DNA of 64,000 nucleotides. Source: Mycobacterium shigaense. GTDB taxonomy: Bacteria; Actinomycetota; Actinomycetes; Mycobacteriales; Mycobacteriaceae. A program made the translations under genes and the position numbers. The stretch lies in assembly GCF_002356315.1 (NCBI RefSeq), contig NZ_AP018164.1, forward strand, positions 1,550,001-1,614,000, given 5' to 3'. This document shows positions 12,495-20,899 of the stretch, in pieces. A model generated the notes under the pieces. The model did not search any database. It was not told the origin of the DNA and saw only the letters and a list, made by a program, of their open reading frames with translations. Positions within the stretch are counted from its first letter, which is position 1; every line of letters starts with the position of its first letter.

Positions 12495-13349
12495 GTGCCC
12501 GACATCGGCCCCGAAACTGATGACGCCGTAGCCGATCCGGATCTGTTGATCGACTTCAGGAATGTGTCGCTGCACCGCGACGGCCACACCATGGTCGGCC
12601 CGCTGGACTGGGCCGTCGAACTCGACGAGCGGTGGGTCATCATCGGCCCCAACGGCGCGGGCAAGACATCGCTGCTGCGGATCGCTGCCGCGCTCGAGCA
12701 CCCATCCGCCGGCGTGGCGTTTGTGCTTGGCGAGCGGCTGGGCCGCGTCGACGTCTCCGATTTGAAGTTGCGGATCGGGTTCAGCTCGTCGGCGCTGGCG
12801 CAGCGGGTGCCCAGCGACGAAGTGGTGCGCGACCTTGTCGTGTCGGCGGCGTACGCGGTGCTGGGCCGCTGGCGGGAGCGGTACGAGGACGTCGACTACC
12901 AGCGGGTGGCCGACATGCTGGAGAGCCTGGGTGCCGAGCACCTCGTCGACCGCACCTACGGGACGCTGTCGGAGGGTGAGCGCAAGCGGGTGCTGATCGC
13001 GCGAGCGCTGATGACCGACCCCGAACTGCTGCTGCTCGACGAGCCCGCCGCTGGCCTGGATCTGGGCGGCCGCGAGGAACTGGTGGCCCGGTTGACCGAC
13101 CTGGCCGCCGACCCGGATGCGCCGGCGATCGTGCTGGTCACCCACCACGTCGAGGAGATACCACCCGGCTACACCCACTGCCTGCTGCTGTCGGAGGGCC
13201 AAGTGGTGGCGGCGGGGCTGCTGCCTGATGTACTGACCTCGGAAAACCTGTCGACCGCATTCGGCCAGTCGATCGCGCTGGAGGTGGTCGACGGACGCTA
13301 CTTCGCGCGGCGCGTCCGTACCCGTGCGGCTCACCGGAGGCTCGAATGA
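12495..13349 (+). CDS. ABC transporter ATP-binding protein (Rv3041c-like)
   Basis: A 284-aa cytoplasmic ATPase with Walker [13 protein letters not shown] signature LSEGERKR, Walker B LLLLDEP and the switch histidine in LVTHHVEEI. It resembles the YlmA/ModF-type stand-alone ATPases that lack an adjacent permease gene, and none is seen here. Its partner and substrate are unknown. A role other than transport is possible. It starts at GTG 12495, and its stop overlaps the Nudix gene start by 4 bases (ATGA), so translation is probably coupled. Confidence 0.9.
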   Translation: MPDIGPETDDAVADPDLLIDFRNVSLHRDGHTMVGPLDWAVELDERWVIIGPNGAGKTSLLRIAAALEHPSAGVAFVLGERLGRVDVSDLKLRIGFSSSALAQRVPSDEVVRDLVVSAAYAVLGRWRERYEDVDYQRVADMLESLGAEHLVDRTYGTLSEGERKRVLIARALMTDPELLLLDEPAAGLDLGGREELVARLTDLAADPDAPAIVLVTHHVEEIPPGYTHCLLLSEGQVVAAGLLPDVLTSENLSTAFGQSIALEVVDGRYFARRVRTRAAHRRLE

Positions 13350-14173
13350 CGACACCGCCCGAACCGTTGGTAGCGCGGCCGGCGGCGACTGTGATGTTGA
13401 TCCGCGAATCGCGCAAGGGCATCGCCGTCTTCCTGATGCGCCGGCACGCGCAGATGGAGTTCGCCGCGGGCACGGTGGTGTTTCCCGGCGGCGGCGTCGA
13501 CGACCGCGACCGCAACGCCGAGATCGCCTGGGCCGGACCGCCGCCGGAGTGGTGGGCGCAGCGGTTCGGCGTAGAGCCCGACCTGGCCGAGGCGCTGGTC
13601 TGCGCCGCCGCCCGGGAGACCTTCGAAGAATCCGGGGTACTGTTCGCCGGGCCGGCCGACCAATCCCTTTCGTCACCCGACGGGATCGTGCGCGACGCCT
13701 CGGTGTACGGGGAGGCCCGCCGGGCGCTGGCAGAGCGGTCGCTGTCGTTCGCCGACTTCCTGCGACGCGAGAACCTGGTGCTGCGGGCCGACCTGCTGCG
13801 GCCGTGGGCCAACTGGGTCACCCCCGAGGCCGAGCGCACCCGCCGCTACGACACCTACTTCTTCGTCGCCGCCCTCCCGGAGGGCCAGCGCGCCGACGGC
13901 GAGAACAGCGAATCCGACCGCGCGCAATGGGCGACGCCGCAGGCGGCCATCGACGAGTTCGAGGCGGGCCGGTGCTTCCTGCTGCCGCCGACCTGGACCC
14001 AGCTGGACTCGCTGGCAGGGCGAACCGTCGCGGAGGTGCTGGCCGTCGAACGCCAAATCGTCACGGTGCAGCCGCATTTGGAGATCCAGGGCGACAACTG
14101 GATCTTCGAGTTCTTCGACTCCGACCGCTACCACCGGGCCCGGGAAAAGGGCGGGATGGGCTGGCGGCATTGA
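13346..14173 (+). CDS. Nudix hydrolase (Rv3040c-like)
   Basis: A 275-aa hydrolase. The Nudix box is split by an insertion: a glycine-rich start ([10 protein letters not shown]) followed after about 25 residues by [12 protein letters not shown], which supplies the metal-binding REx2EE core. The N-terminus has [10 protein letters not shown]...[15 protein letters not shown], typical of NUDT19/RNA-pyrophosphohydrolase-like members acting on CoA derivatives or nucleoside diphosphate compounds. The substrate cannot be assigned from sequence. It is in an operon: the start overlaps the ABC ATPase stop, and its stop overlaps the echA17 start. Confidence 0.88.
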   Translation: MTTPPEPLVARPAATVMLIRESRKGIAVFLMRRHAQMEFAAGTVVFPGGGVDDRDRNAEIAWAGPPPEWWAQRFGVEPDLAEALVCAAARETFEESGVLFAGPADQSLSSPDGIVRDASVYGEARRALAERSLSFADFLRRENLVLRADLLRPWANWVTPEAERTRRYDTYFFVAALPEGQRADGENSESDRAQWATPQAAIDEFEAGRCFLLPPTWTQLDSLAGRTVAEVLAVERQIVTVQPHLEIQGDNWIFEFFDSDRYHRAREKGGMGWRH

Positions 14174-14847
14174 GCGAGTTCGTCCACGTCGTCGTCAGCG
14201 ACGGTTCACAGGATGCGGGGCTGGCCGTGCTGCTGTTGTCGCGGCCGCCTAGCAACGCCATGACCCGGCAGCTCTATCGCGAAATCGCTTCCGCCGCAGA
14301 CGAACTCGCGCAGCGCGACGATGTCGCGGCGGTGATCCTGTTCGGCGGACACCAGATCTTCTCCGCCGGCGACGACATGCCGGAGCTCGAGAGACTCACC
14401 GGGGCCGAGGCCGATGCCGCCGACCGCGTGCGCGTGCGGGCCGTCGACGCCGTCGCGGCCATCCCGAAGCCGACGGTGGCCGCGATCACCGGATATGCGT
14501 TGGGCGCCGGGCTGAGCCTGGCGCTGGCCGCCGACTGGCGGGTCAGCGGCGACAACGTGAAGTTCGGGGCGACCGAGATCCTGTCCGGTCATGTGCCGGG
14601 TGGGTTGGCGCGGCTGACCCGGATCGCCGGGGAGAGCAAAGCCAAGGAGCTGGCGTTCAGCGGCCGGTTCTTCGACGCCGAGGAGGCGCTGGCGTTGGGC
14701 CTGATCGACGAGATGGTGGCCCCCGATGGCGTCTACGACGCCGCGGCGAACTGGGCGCGGCGCTTCCTCGATGGTCCGCGCGATGCCCTGGCCGCCGCCA
14801 AGGCTGGTATCAACGCCGTGTTCGGGGCCGGTGGTCAGGATTTCTGA
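14170..14847 (+). CDS. echA17: Enoyl-CoA hydratase/isomerase EchA17, C-terminally shortened
   Basis: A 225-aa crotonase-fold protein from a TTG start overlapping the Nudix stop (TTGA). It carries the oxyanion-hole segments [14 protein letters not shown] and [19 protein letters not shown]. tuberculosis EchA17 (Rv3039c), as I recall it, has 254 residues. This protein matches it closely to AAAKAGI and then ends [11 protein letters not shown], so the last 30 or so residues, normally a C-terminal helix involved in oligomer packing, are missing. The break coincides with the start of a patch of gene remnants (14.85-16.5 kb), which suggests a deletion removed the end. It may still fold, but function is uncertain. 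Confidence 0.85.
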   Translation: MSEFVHVVVSDGSQDAGLAVLLLSRPPSNAMTRQLYREIASAADELAQRDDVAAVILFGGHQIFSAGDDMPELERLTGAEADAADRVRVRAVDAVAAIPKPTVAAITGYALGAGLSLALAADWRVSGDNVKFGATEILSGHVPGGLARLTRIAGESKAKELAFSGRFFDAEEALALGLIDEMVAPDGVYDAAANWARRFLDGPRDALAAAKAGINAVFGAGGQDF

Positions 14848-15028
14848 CGCGCGGCCGTGCCGCGCGTTGTCAGGTCAACCGCGAGGGCATCAGCCCACTG
14901 CGCCAGACCTTCGCGTCGGGTGCCGGCCCAACATGGCTCCACCGCATGGTAATTCGAGCCGGTGTCAGTGCAAAGCTCTCCGCAACGCCATGTTCGCGGT
15001 TCGCGACGTCAGCACGTAGAGTCGCGGC

Positions 15029-15729
15029 ATGTTGGGTGCGGTGTCCCTCGATACAGCGGTGAATGTGTACTTTAAGCCTGAGGTGCTCGAGCGCGATATC
15101 GGCACACTGCGCGAGGCCGGGTACAGATGTTCGGCTTCCCTGCGCACTACGGAAAGAACTGGCCTGCTCTCAATGACTGTCTGAGCGACGTCTTTGATGA
15201 CCCGGTCGACGCCCGTTTTGCCGCGGCGGCGTTGCATCTGGGTCCGCTGCTGACCGACGCTGAGCGCCGGTATCTGACGTGTGAGGCCACCGGTGAGGTG
15301 TGGTTCGAACGTGACGGTGAGGCGATCGGCGCCGGGCGGACCACCCGGCTGATCAGCCGCCGGCTTCGCCGCGCCCTGGAGCATCGCGACCGCGCCTGTG
15401 TGGAGCCCGGGTGCGGGGCCAGCCGCGGTCTGCACGCCCACCACCTTCAACACCGGGAAGACGGCGGCCCGACCGAGTTGGCCAACCTGGTGCCGGTCTG
15501 TGCTTACCACCACCGGCTGCACCACCAGGGCGGCATCACGCTGACCGGTCCTGCCGCCGACCTCGTGGTCACCGACAGCGACGGGCGCCGGTTGGATGCA
15601 GGGTCGTTGGCGCACCCGCCGTCCCAGGCCCCGCCCGACGTCCCACCGTGCCCCGGGCCCACCGGCGAACGTGCCCAATGGTGGTGGTACACACCCTTCC
15701 AACCCCACCCACCACCCACAACTAACTAG
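15029..15729 (+). pseudogene. Hybrid remnant: barstar-family inhibitor joined to 13E12-type HNH endonuclease
   Basis: From the ATG at 15029 a barstar-like N-terminus is read (VNVYFKPEVLERDIGTL), but the frame ends soon after. In another frame, from ATG 15127, comes the conserved barstar segment FGFPAHYGKNWPALNDCLSD. That frame runs without a stop into the C-terminal part of a mycobacterial REP13E12/DUF222-HNH protein, with AERRYLTCEATGEV and an HNH core (LHAHHLQHREDGGPTELANL, then CAYHHRLHHQGG). The middle of barstar and the N-terminal DUF222 domain are absent. From 15127 a 200-aa fusion could be translated, but no good ribosome-binding site precedes it. It is probably a deletion product of two genes. 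Confidence 0.75.
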
Positions 15730-15972
15730 ACCGGCTGCCCCGCGGTCATTGTTGAAGCTCAATCAGACGCTCATGTATTCAGGCTCCGGGCATGAGGCTA
15801 AGGCGGGCGTCAATACCGGTCTTGAGGGCGGAACCGAATTTTCGAGACGGAATGCTGGATGTCTACGTTCCCGTCAATGGTTCACGGGAGCCTTCCTGCG
15901 GCGAGGCGCATTCATGCCGCTGCCATGCTGACCTGTGGGTGAACGATCCCGATGGCGGCGGACAGGACTCGA
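15730..15972. other. Stretch without recognisable genes
   Basis: Between the HNH remnant and the small gene at 15973 I see only short frames on both strands, with no conserved motif, repeat or convincing promoter. Confidence 0.5.
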
Positions 15973-16179
15973 TTAGCGGTCCGCGGATTCCTCTTTGAGC
16001 GTCCGGGCTCGGCGTTGACCGGCGAGCGTTAGTTGAAGCCAGATCGTGAAGTGCCACAAATCGGGTTCGTTGTAATGATCGACGAAGAGGTCTCGGACTC
16101 GTTCAACAGCAGCGTCGACGGTGAGATCCCGGGGCACTACGCGTTCGTCGGAAGCGCCGAGGATGTCTCCGATCTTCAT
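15973..16179 (-). CDS. Small hypothetical protein downstream of EspC-like gene
   Basis: A 68-aa charged protein with no signal peptide or membrane segment. It contains VVPRDLTVDAAVERVRDLFVDHY, an amphipathic helix, and WHFTIWLQLTLAG. I do not recognise the family. It starts at ATG 16179, 7 bases after the stop of the EspC-like gene, so the two are very likely co-transcribed. Its role may be tied to that type VII secretion-associated protein, but this is inference from adjacency alone. Confidence 0.5.
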   Translation of the reverse strand: MKIGDILGASDERVVPRDLTVDAAVERVRDLFVDHYNEPDLWHFTIWLQLTLAGQRRARTLKEESADR

Positions 16180-16186
16180 GAGCCCG

Positions 16187-16480
16187 TCACTCAGCAGCGA
16201 TCGAATGGTGTTCGGATTGTTGGGCGCAGGCCGTGTCCGTCGCCGCGAACTGCGTCCCCGTCAAGGCGGCTTTGACCGCACTGGTTTTTGCTCGCCGGGC
16301 CAATGCGGTGATGACGTCGCCGACCACGGCATGGGCGGCGCCGACGGCGCCAGACGTCGGCTGGATCGGCAGGCCCACGCGGGGCAGCGGAGCCGCAGCC
16401 ACCAACTGCGCCGACACCGTTTCGCAGTGCGCCGCCAGTGCTTGCAGTCCGGCGTCGCTGACCCGAAGAATCTCGGCCAC
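16187..16480 (-). CDS. EspC-like ESX secretion-associated protein (PF10824/DUF2580 family)
   Basis: A 97-aa helical protein from a GTG start. The N-terminal half reads LRVSDAGLQALAAHCETVSAQL, and the second helix follows AVGAAHAVVGDVITALARR and KAALTGTQFAATDT. This is the pattern of the WXG100-related EspC/DUF2580 family of ESX-associated small secreted proteins. The usual hairpin-breaking WxG is replaced by a proline/glycine turn, as in other family members. The C-terminus (CAQQSEHHSIAAE) is less conserved and may be shortened. A hypothetical gene follows 7 bases later. No esx, pe or ppe genes are adjacent. Confidence 0.65.
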   Translation of the reverse strand: MAEILRVSDAGLQALAAHCETVSAQLVAAAPLPRVGLPIQPTSGAVGAAHAVVGDVITALARRAKTSAVKAALTGTQFAATDTACAQQSEHHSIAAE

Positions 16481-16540
16481 GTCGCCAGGTTTAGGTCGCC
16501 AAGGCTGGTTGGCACTTCACCCCGAATTTCGCCAGGCGGT

Positions 16541-16546
16541 TAGGCT
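16541..16546 (+). promoter_or_regulatory. -10 element for predicted leaderless methyltransferase mRNA
   Basis: TAGGCT (TAnnnT) ends 7 bases before the ATG at 16553, so transcription would begin at or next to the start codon. The same arrangement recurs at several genes in this window. Confidence 0.5.
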
Positions 16547-16552
16547 GCCCTG

Positions 16553-17515
16553 ATGACCGAAGTAACTCCGGCCGCCCACGTCACGGCCGACCAGGTCGAA
16601 GCCGCCCGGCACGACACCAAGCTGGCCCAGGTGCTCTATCACGACTGGGAAGCCGAGACCTACGACGAGAAATGGTCGATCTCCTACGACCAGCGCTGCG
16701 TGGACTACGCACGCGGCCGGTTCGACGCGGCCGTCCCCGACGCGGTCCTGCGTGAGCTACCGTACGACCGCGCCCTCGAATTAGGTTGCGGCACAGGATT
16801 TTTCCTACTCAACCTGATCCAGGCCGGCGTCGCGCGGCGCGGGTCGGTCACCGACCTGTCGCCCGGCATGGTCAAGGTCGCCACCCGCAATGGCCAATCG
16901 CTGGGTCTGGACATCGACGGCCGGGTCGCCGACGCCGAGGGCATCCCGTACGACGACGACACCTTCGACCTGGTCGTCGGCCACGCCGTGCTGCACCACA
17001 TCCCCGACGTCGAGCTGTCGCTGCGCGAGGTGATCCGGGTGCTCAAGCCCGGCGGCCGGTTCGTCTTCGCCGGTGAGCCGACCAACGTCGGCGAGGTCTA
17101 CGCCCGGTCGCTGTCCACCCTGACCTGGCGGGTGGCGACCAACGTCACCAAGTTGCCCGGCCTGGGCGGCTGGCGCCGCCCGCAGGTCGAGCTCGACGAG
17201 TCCTCGCGCGTCGCGGCGCTGGAAGCCATTGTGGACCTGCACACGTTCGCTCCCGAGGACCTGGAGCGGATGGCGGAAAACGCCGGCGCGGTGCAGATTC
17301 GGACCGCCAGCGAGGAATTCACCGCGGCGATGTTCGGCTGGCCGGTCCGCACCTTCGAGGCATCCGTGCCGCCCGGCCGGTTGGGCTGGGGCTGGGCCAA
17401 GTTCGCGTTCACCGGCTGGAAGGCTCTGAGCTGGGTCGATGCCAACATTTGGCGGCACCTCGCGCCGAAGGGCTGGTTCTACAACGTGATGGTCACCGGG
17501 GTCAAACCGTCCTGA
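16553..17515 (+). CDS. Class I SAM-dependent methyltransferase (Rv3038c-like)
   Basis: A 320-aa methyltransferase. SAM-binding motif I is LELGCGTGFFLL (about residues 75-86), with the acidic residue of motif II in VTDLSPGM. Later come DLVVGHAVLHHIPDVE and LREVIRVLKPGGRFVFAGEP, typical of UbiE/COQ5-like small-molecule methyltransferases. M. tuberculosis Rv3038c is about 327 residues with the same order of neighbours. The substrate is not known. A TAGGCT -10 seven bases upstream supports this ATG and a leaderless transcript. Its 3' end overlaps the next gene. Confidence 0.9.
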   Translation: MTEVTPAAHVTADQVEAARHDTKLAQVLYHDWEAETYDEKWSISYDQRCVDYARGRFDAAVPDAVLRELPYDRALELGCGTGFFLLNLIQAGVARRGSVTDLSPGMVKVATRNGQSLGLDIDGRVADAEGIPYDDDTFDLVVGHAVLHHIPDVELSLREVIRVLKPGGRFVFAGEPTNVGEVYARSLSTLTWRVATNVTKLPGLGGWRRPQVELDESSRVAALEAIVDLHTFAPEDLERMAENAGAVQIRTASEEFTAAMFGWPVRTFEASVPPGRLGWGWAKFAFTGWKALSWVDANIWRHLAPKGWFYNVMVTGVKPS

Positions 17516-18702
17516 GCGTCGGCCTGCGCTTCACCGGCGACGACGTCAGCTATCTGCGGTCGGAGGCGGGTGTCGCCGCGCTGGCCGCCGTCGCCGACCT
17601 CGCGCTGACCGATGCCACCCGGATCGCCGACACCGCCCGGGCGCGGGCCCGATTTGGTGCCCGGGCGCCGGTGCTGGTGGAGACGACGTTGCTGCGTCGG
17701 CGCGCGACCGAGAAACTGGGCGAATTTGGGGTGTCCGGCTGGCTGTTCACCGACGAGGCCCTGCAGCAGGCCACCGCGGCGCCGGTTGCTTTGCACCGGG
17801 CCGGGCGGCTGGCCGCGACCGAGCGATCGGTGCACGACGCGACATGTTCGGTCGGCACCGAATTGGCGGCATTGCAGCGCGCGGGGGTGCGAGCGCTGGG
17901 CAGCGACATCGACCCGGTACGGCTGGCGATGGCGCGCCACAACGTCGGGCAGGTTGTCGACCTCTGCCGGGCCGACGCCCTGCGCCCGATCACCCGCGAC
18001 GCGGTGGTCGTCGTCGACCCGGCGCGCCGCAGCGGCGGGCAGCGCCGGTTTCGCCCAGACGACTATCAGCCGGGCCTGGCGCCGCTCATCGACACCTACT
18101 CCGACCGCGACCTCGTCGTAAAGTGTGCTCCCGGAATTGATTTCGAACTACTGCGGCGGCTTGGGTTCGACGGCGAAATCGAGGTGACGTCGTATCGCGG
18201 CTCGGTGCGCGAGGCGTGCCTATGGTCGGTGGGGCTGGCCGAGCCGGGCGTGCGCCGCCGCGCGAGCGTGCTCGATCGCGGCGAACGCCTCACCGACGCC
18301 GAGTCTGACGACTGCGGCGTGGGCCCGGCCGGGCGATGGATCGTCGACCCGGACGGCGCGGTGGTGCGGGCCGGGCTGGTACGCCACTACGGCGCCCGGC
18401 ACGGGTTGTGGCAGCTCGACCCCGACATCGCCTACCTGTCCGGCGCCGAGCTGCCGCCGGGCGTCCGAGGCTTCGAGGTGCTCGAGCAGCTGGACTTCGA
18501 CGAGCGCCGACTGCGCCAGGCGCTCACGGGGCTGGACTGCGGGGCGCTGGAGATCCTGGTCCGCGGCGTGCCGGTCGACCCCGACGCGCTGCGGCGACGG
18601 CTGCGGCCGCGTGGGGGCCGCGCGCTGTCGGTGGTGGTCACCCGCCTCGGCTCGGGGTCGGCCGGCCGCGCCACGGCCTACATCTGCCGGGCCTCGCGAT
18701 AG
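17449..18702 (+). CDS. SAM-dependent methyltransferase with THUMP-like domain (Rv3037c-like)
   Basis: About 395 codons lie from the TTG at 17449 to the stop, but conserved sequence begins near 17515 (GLRFTGDDVSYLRSE), so the true start is uncertain. No standard start codon lies near there. A CTG start, or a long overlap with the preceding gene, is needed. The protein has a Rossmann-type fold with HDATCSVGTELAALQRAG and GSDIDPVRLAMARHN, and a DPARRS segment typical of RNA-modifying methyltransferases. The C-terminal part resembles the THUMP-like domain of this actinobacterial family. An RNA substrate is inferred, not shown. M. tuberculosis Rv3037c is about 358 residues. Confidence 0.78.
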   Translation: MAAPRAEGLVLQRDGHRGQTVLSVGLRFTGDDVSYLRSEAGVAALAAVADLALTDATRIADTARARARFGARAPVLVETTLLRRRATEKLGEFGVSGWLFTDEALQQATAAPVALHRAGRLAATERSVHDATCSVGTELAALQRAGVRALGSDIDPVRLAMARHNVGQVVDLCRADALRPITRDAVVVVDPARRSGGQRRFRPDDYQPGLAPLIDTYSDRDLVVKCAPGIDFELLRRLGFDGEIEVTSYRGSVREACLWSVGLAEPGVRRRASVLDRGERLTDAESDDCGVGPAGRWIVDPDGAVVRAGLVRHYGARHGLWQLDPDIAYLSGAELPPGVRGFEVLEQLDFDERRLRQALTGLDCGALEILVRGVPVDPDALRRRLRPRGGRALSVVVTRLGSGSAGRATAYICRASR

Positions 18703-18711
18703 CCCCCGGGT

Positions 18712-18717
18712 AGGCTG
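18712..18717 (+). promoter_or_regulatory. Candidate -10 upstream of the TB22.2-like gene
   Basis: TAGGCT lies 56 bases before the ATG at 18773. It matches the TAnnnT consensus and would give a leader of roughly 50 bases. Confidence 0.35.
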
Positions 18718-18772
18718 GCGGCGGTCACTTTCGGGGGCCTCGCCTTTCGACTCGACGAGGACAATTCAAGGT

Positions 18773-19459
18773 ATGCGTCATCTGCTTACGGCCGCGGTGC
18801 TCCTTACCGCGGCCCTGTCCGGCTGGCCGTCGGCCGCCGCCGCGCCGGCGTCGTGCGCGAGCGTGGGTGGCACCGTCGACGCAGGCCAGCTGTGTCACGT
18901 GCATGCCACTGGCCCGATGTACACGCTGAACATGGCGTTTCCCGCCGACTACCCCGACGAGCAGGCGCTGATCGAATACGTCACGCAGAACCGCGACGGG
19001 TTCGTCAACGTGGCGCAGGCCTCCGGGCCGCGCGATCAGCCTTACCAGATGGAAGCCACCGTCGAGCAGCACTTCGCCGGGCAGGCGCCGCACAACACCC
19101 GCAGCGTCGTGCTCAAGTTCTTCCAGGACGTCGGCGGATCCCGCACGTCCACCTGGTACAAGGCGTTCAACTACAACCTGGGCACCAAGCAGCCGATCAC
19201 GTTCGACAACCTGTTCGCTCCCAACAGTTCGCCACTGGACGCCATCTTCCCGCTGGTAAAGCACGACCTGGAACGGCAGAACGCGGTGGGCGCCACCATC
19301 CTGCCGTCGACGGGCCTGGACCCAACGCACTACCAGAACTTCGCGATCACCGACGACGAGCTGATCTTTTACTTCGCGCCGGGGGAGATGCTGCCCGCGT
19401 TCGCCGGCCCCAGCCAGGCCCAGGTGCCGCGCAACGCCATCCCGCCGCTGGCGCTGTAG
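18773..19459 (+). CDS. Secreted protein with RsiV-like (DUF3298) domain, TB22.2-like
   Basis: A 228-aa exported protein. Residues 1-22 form a signal peptide (RHLLTAAVLLTAALSG) ending near AAAAP-AS. The mature domain includes YTLNMAFPADYPDEQALIEYV, TSTWYKAFNYNLGTKQPITF and a C-terminal ITDDELIFYFAPGEMLP, the pattern of the DUF3298/RsiV fold that binds lysozyme in Bacillus RsiV. M. tuberculosis Rv3036c (TB22.2) is 227 residues and is found in culture filtrate. The ligand in mycobacteria is not established. It is convergent with the lipoprotein gene that ends 12 bases later. Confidence 0.9.
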   Translation: MRHLLTAAVLLTAALSGWPSAAAAPASCASVGGTVDAGQLCHVHATGPMYTLNMAFPADYPDEQALIEYVTQNRDGFVNVAQASGPRDQPYQMEATVEQHFAGQAPHNTRSVVLKFFQDVGGSRTSTWYKAFNYNLGTKQPITFDNLFAPNSSPLDAIFPLVKHDLERQNAVGATILPSTGLDPTHYQNFAITDDELIFYFAPGEMLPAFAGPSQAQVPRNAIPPLAL

Positions 19460-19471
19460 GCTGTCGCGCCG

Positions 19472-20806
19472 CTAGGAGGCCGCGAAGCTGTACACCTGAC
19501 CGTCGCTGGTGGCGGTGACCACCCGTCGATCGGTGCCCACCGAGACGCCGACGGGATAGCCGGTGGCCGCGGGAAGCGGATAGCTGTTCAGGGTGTGGCC
19601 GTTGCCGGGATCGAACACCAGTAACGACATGCCGGCGTTGTCGCCGGCCGGCGGGCCGGTGGCGACGGTGTAGCCCACCCCGGAACCGGCCAGGCTCGAC
19701 GACGCCAGCGGGCTGACGTCGTCGCGGCGCCAGACCTGATCGGCGTGGTTGCCGGCATCCTTGAACGCCACCAGCCGGGTGTCGGGGCCGCCGCCCGACA
19801 CGATCAGCCCCTGCGGCGTGACCGCGGGCGGCGTCTGGGCCAAAAACCCCAGCGGCACCGACCATTTCGGCTTTCCGTCGGCGGCGGTCAGGGCCCACAG
19901 CCGTTGGTCGCGACCATTGACGTAGACCGTCGCGCCGTCCGCGGACAACACCGGACTGGCGATCACCCCGGCGCCGACGGCGTCGCTGGTCCACTCCCGG
20001 GAGAGCAGCGGCGACTGTCCCGGGTGGTACTTCAGCCCGACCAGCGCCGCCGCCGCGGCACCCGGTTGCCAGACGCCGAGCACCGCCGTCGAGCTGGCCG
20101 CCGAGTAGGCCGGGGCGGCCGCGACCGGGCAGCCTGGGCGGGCGGGTGCGCAGTCGGCCAGTCCGCGCGTCGCGTCGGTCGGGTCGACGCCGTCGACCAG
20201 GTCCACCGGGCTGCCGACCACCTCGCCGCGGTGCGCGTCGAACACCAGCAGCTGACCCAGGTGCGTGCTCACCAGCAGCTGGCCGCCGCCGAGAAACCGC
20301 GGGGTGGACGGCATTCCGATCACCGGCTGCCGCCAGCGCGTCCACTGCGTGACCGGAAACGACAAGAATGCACCCGGCTGACCAACATAGAGGTTGTCGA
20401 AGCCGTCGAACAACGGGCCGGCGAAGCCGCCGCCCTGGAACAGCCGCACGCACCAGCGCTGCCGGCCGTTGTCGTCGTTCTCCCATTCCATGAGCGAGCA
20501 TCCGGCGGGCGTCTGCGCGTTGACGGCGAGGTAGCCGCGCGCGCTCAGCGCCGGCGCGGCACCCAGGCTGCCCTTGACCGACCGCGTCCAGCGCAGCGAC
20601 AGCTTGGTGGCCCCGCCCGTCGCGGTGTAGCTGCTGTTCGCCGCGTCGGCGTACTGCGCGGACCAGCCCTGCGACGGCGCCGCGTCGACCCACGAATCGG
20701 TGTTGCCGCAACCGGCGAGCCCGCCGGCCAGCGCAGCCGCGAGCACAGCAGACGACCAGCGCCGAAGCCCACTGACGAGTTGTCGGGCAAGCACCTCGAT
20801 TTCCAA
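19472..20806 (-). CDS. PQQ-type beta-propeller lipoprotein (Rv3035-like)
   Basis: A 444-aa exported lipoprotein. The N-terminal signal segment (SAVLAAALAGGLAGCGN) ends in a clear lipobox, LAGC. The rest is a repeated beta-propeller with recurring blades such as GAAPALSARGYLAVNAQTP, VIASPVLSADGATVYVNGRD and PPAVTPQGLIVSGGG, and a last blade VVTATSDGQVYSFAAS. It would sit on the outer side of the membrane. Some bacterial relatives (BamB-like) assemble envelope proteins, but no function is established here. Start is TTG 20806. A GTG 12 bases downstream is an alternative. It is divergent from the acyltransferase gene at 20900. Confidence 0.88.
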   Translation of the reverse strand: MEIEVLARQLVSGLRRWSSAVLAAALAGGLAGCGNTDSWVDAAPSQGWSAQYADAANSSYTATGGATKLSLRWTRSVKGSLGAAPALSARGYLAVNAQTPAGCSLMEWENDDNGRQRWCVRLFQGGGFAGPLFDGFDNLYVGQPGAFLSFPVTQWTRWRQPVIGMPSTPRFLGGGQLLVSTHLGQLLVFDAHRGEVVGSPVDLVDGVDPTDATRGLADCAPARPGCPVAAAPAYSAASSTAVLGVWQPGAAAAALVGLKYHPGQSPLLSREWTSDAVGAGVIASPVLSADGATVYVNGRDQRLWALTAADGKPKWSVPLGFLAQTPPAVTPQGLIVSGGGPDTRLVAFKDAGNHADQVWRRDDVSPLASSSLAGSGVGYTVATGPPAGDNAGMSLLVFDPGNGHTLNSYPLPAATGYPVGVSVGTDRRVVTATSDGQVYSFAAS

Positions 20807-20885
20807 ATCCTTCCGCGCCGCGGGCAGCGATCGAGTACAGGTGAGGGTAACCCGTGGCGGTTCGCGTACCCGCGATTGCCCGCGT

Positions 20886-20891
20886 TAGGCT
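20886..20891 (+). promoter_or_regulatory. -10 element for predicted leaderless acyltransferase mRNA
   Basis: TAGGCT ends 9 bases before the GTG at 20900. It supports that start and suggests a leaderless message. Confidence 0.45.
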
Positions 20892-20899
20892 TTCCGGCT

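Noticed and set aside
13324..14169. Upstream extension of the EchA17 frame over the Nudix gene
   Set aside because: The extension is the Nudix gene out of frame. TTG 14170 aligns with the EchA17 N-terminus.
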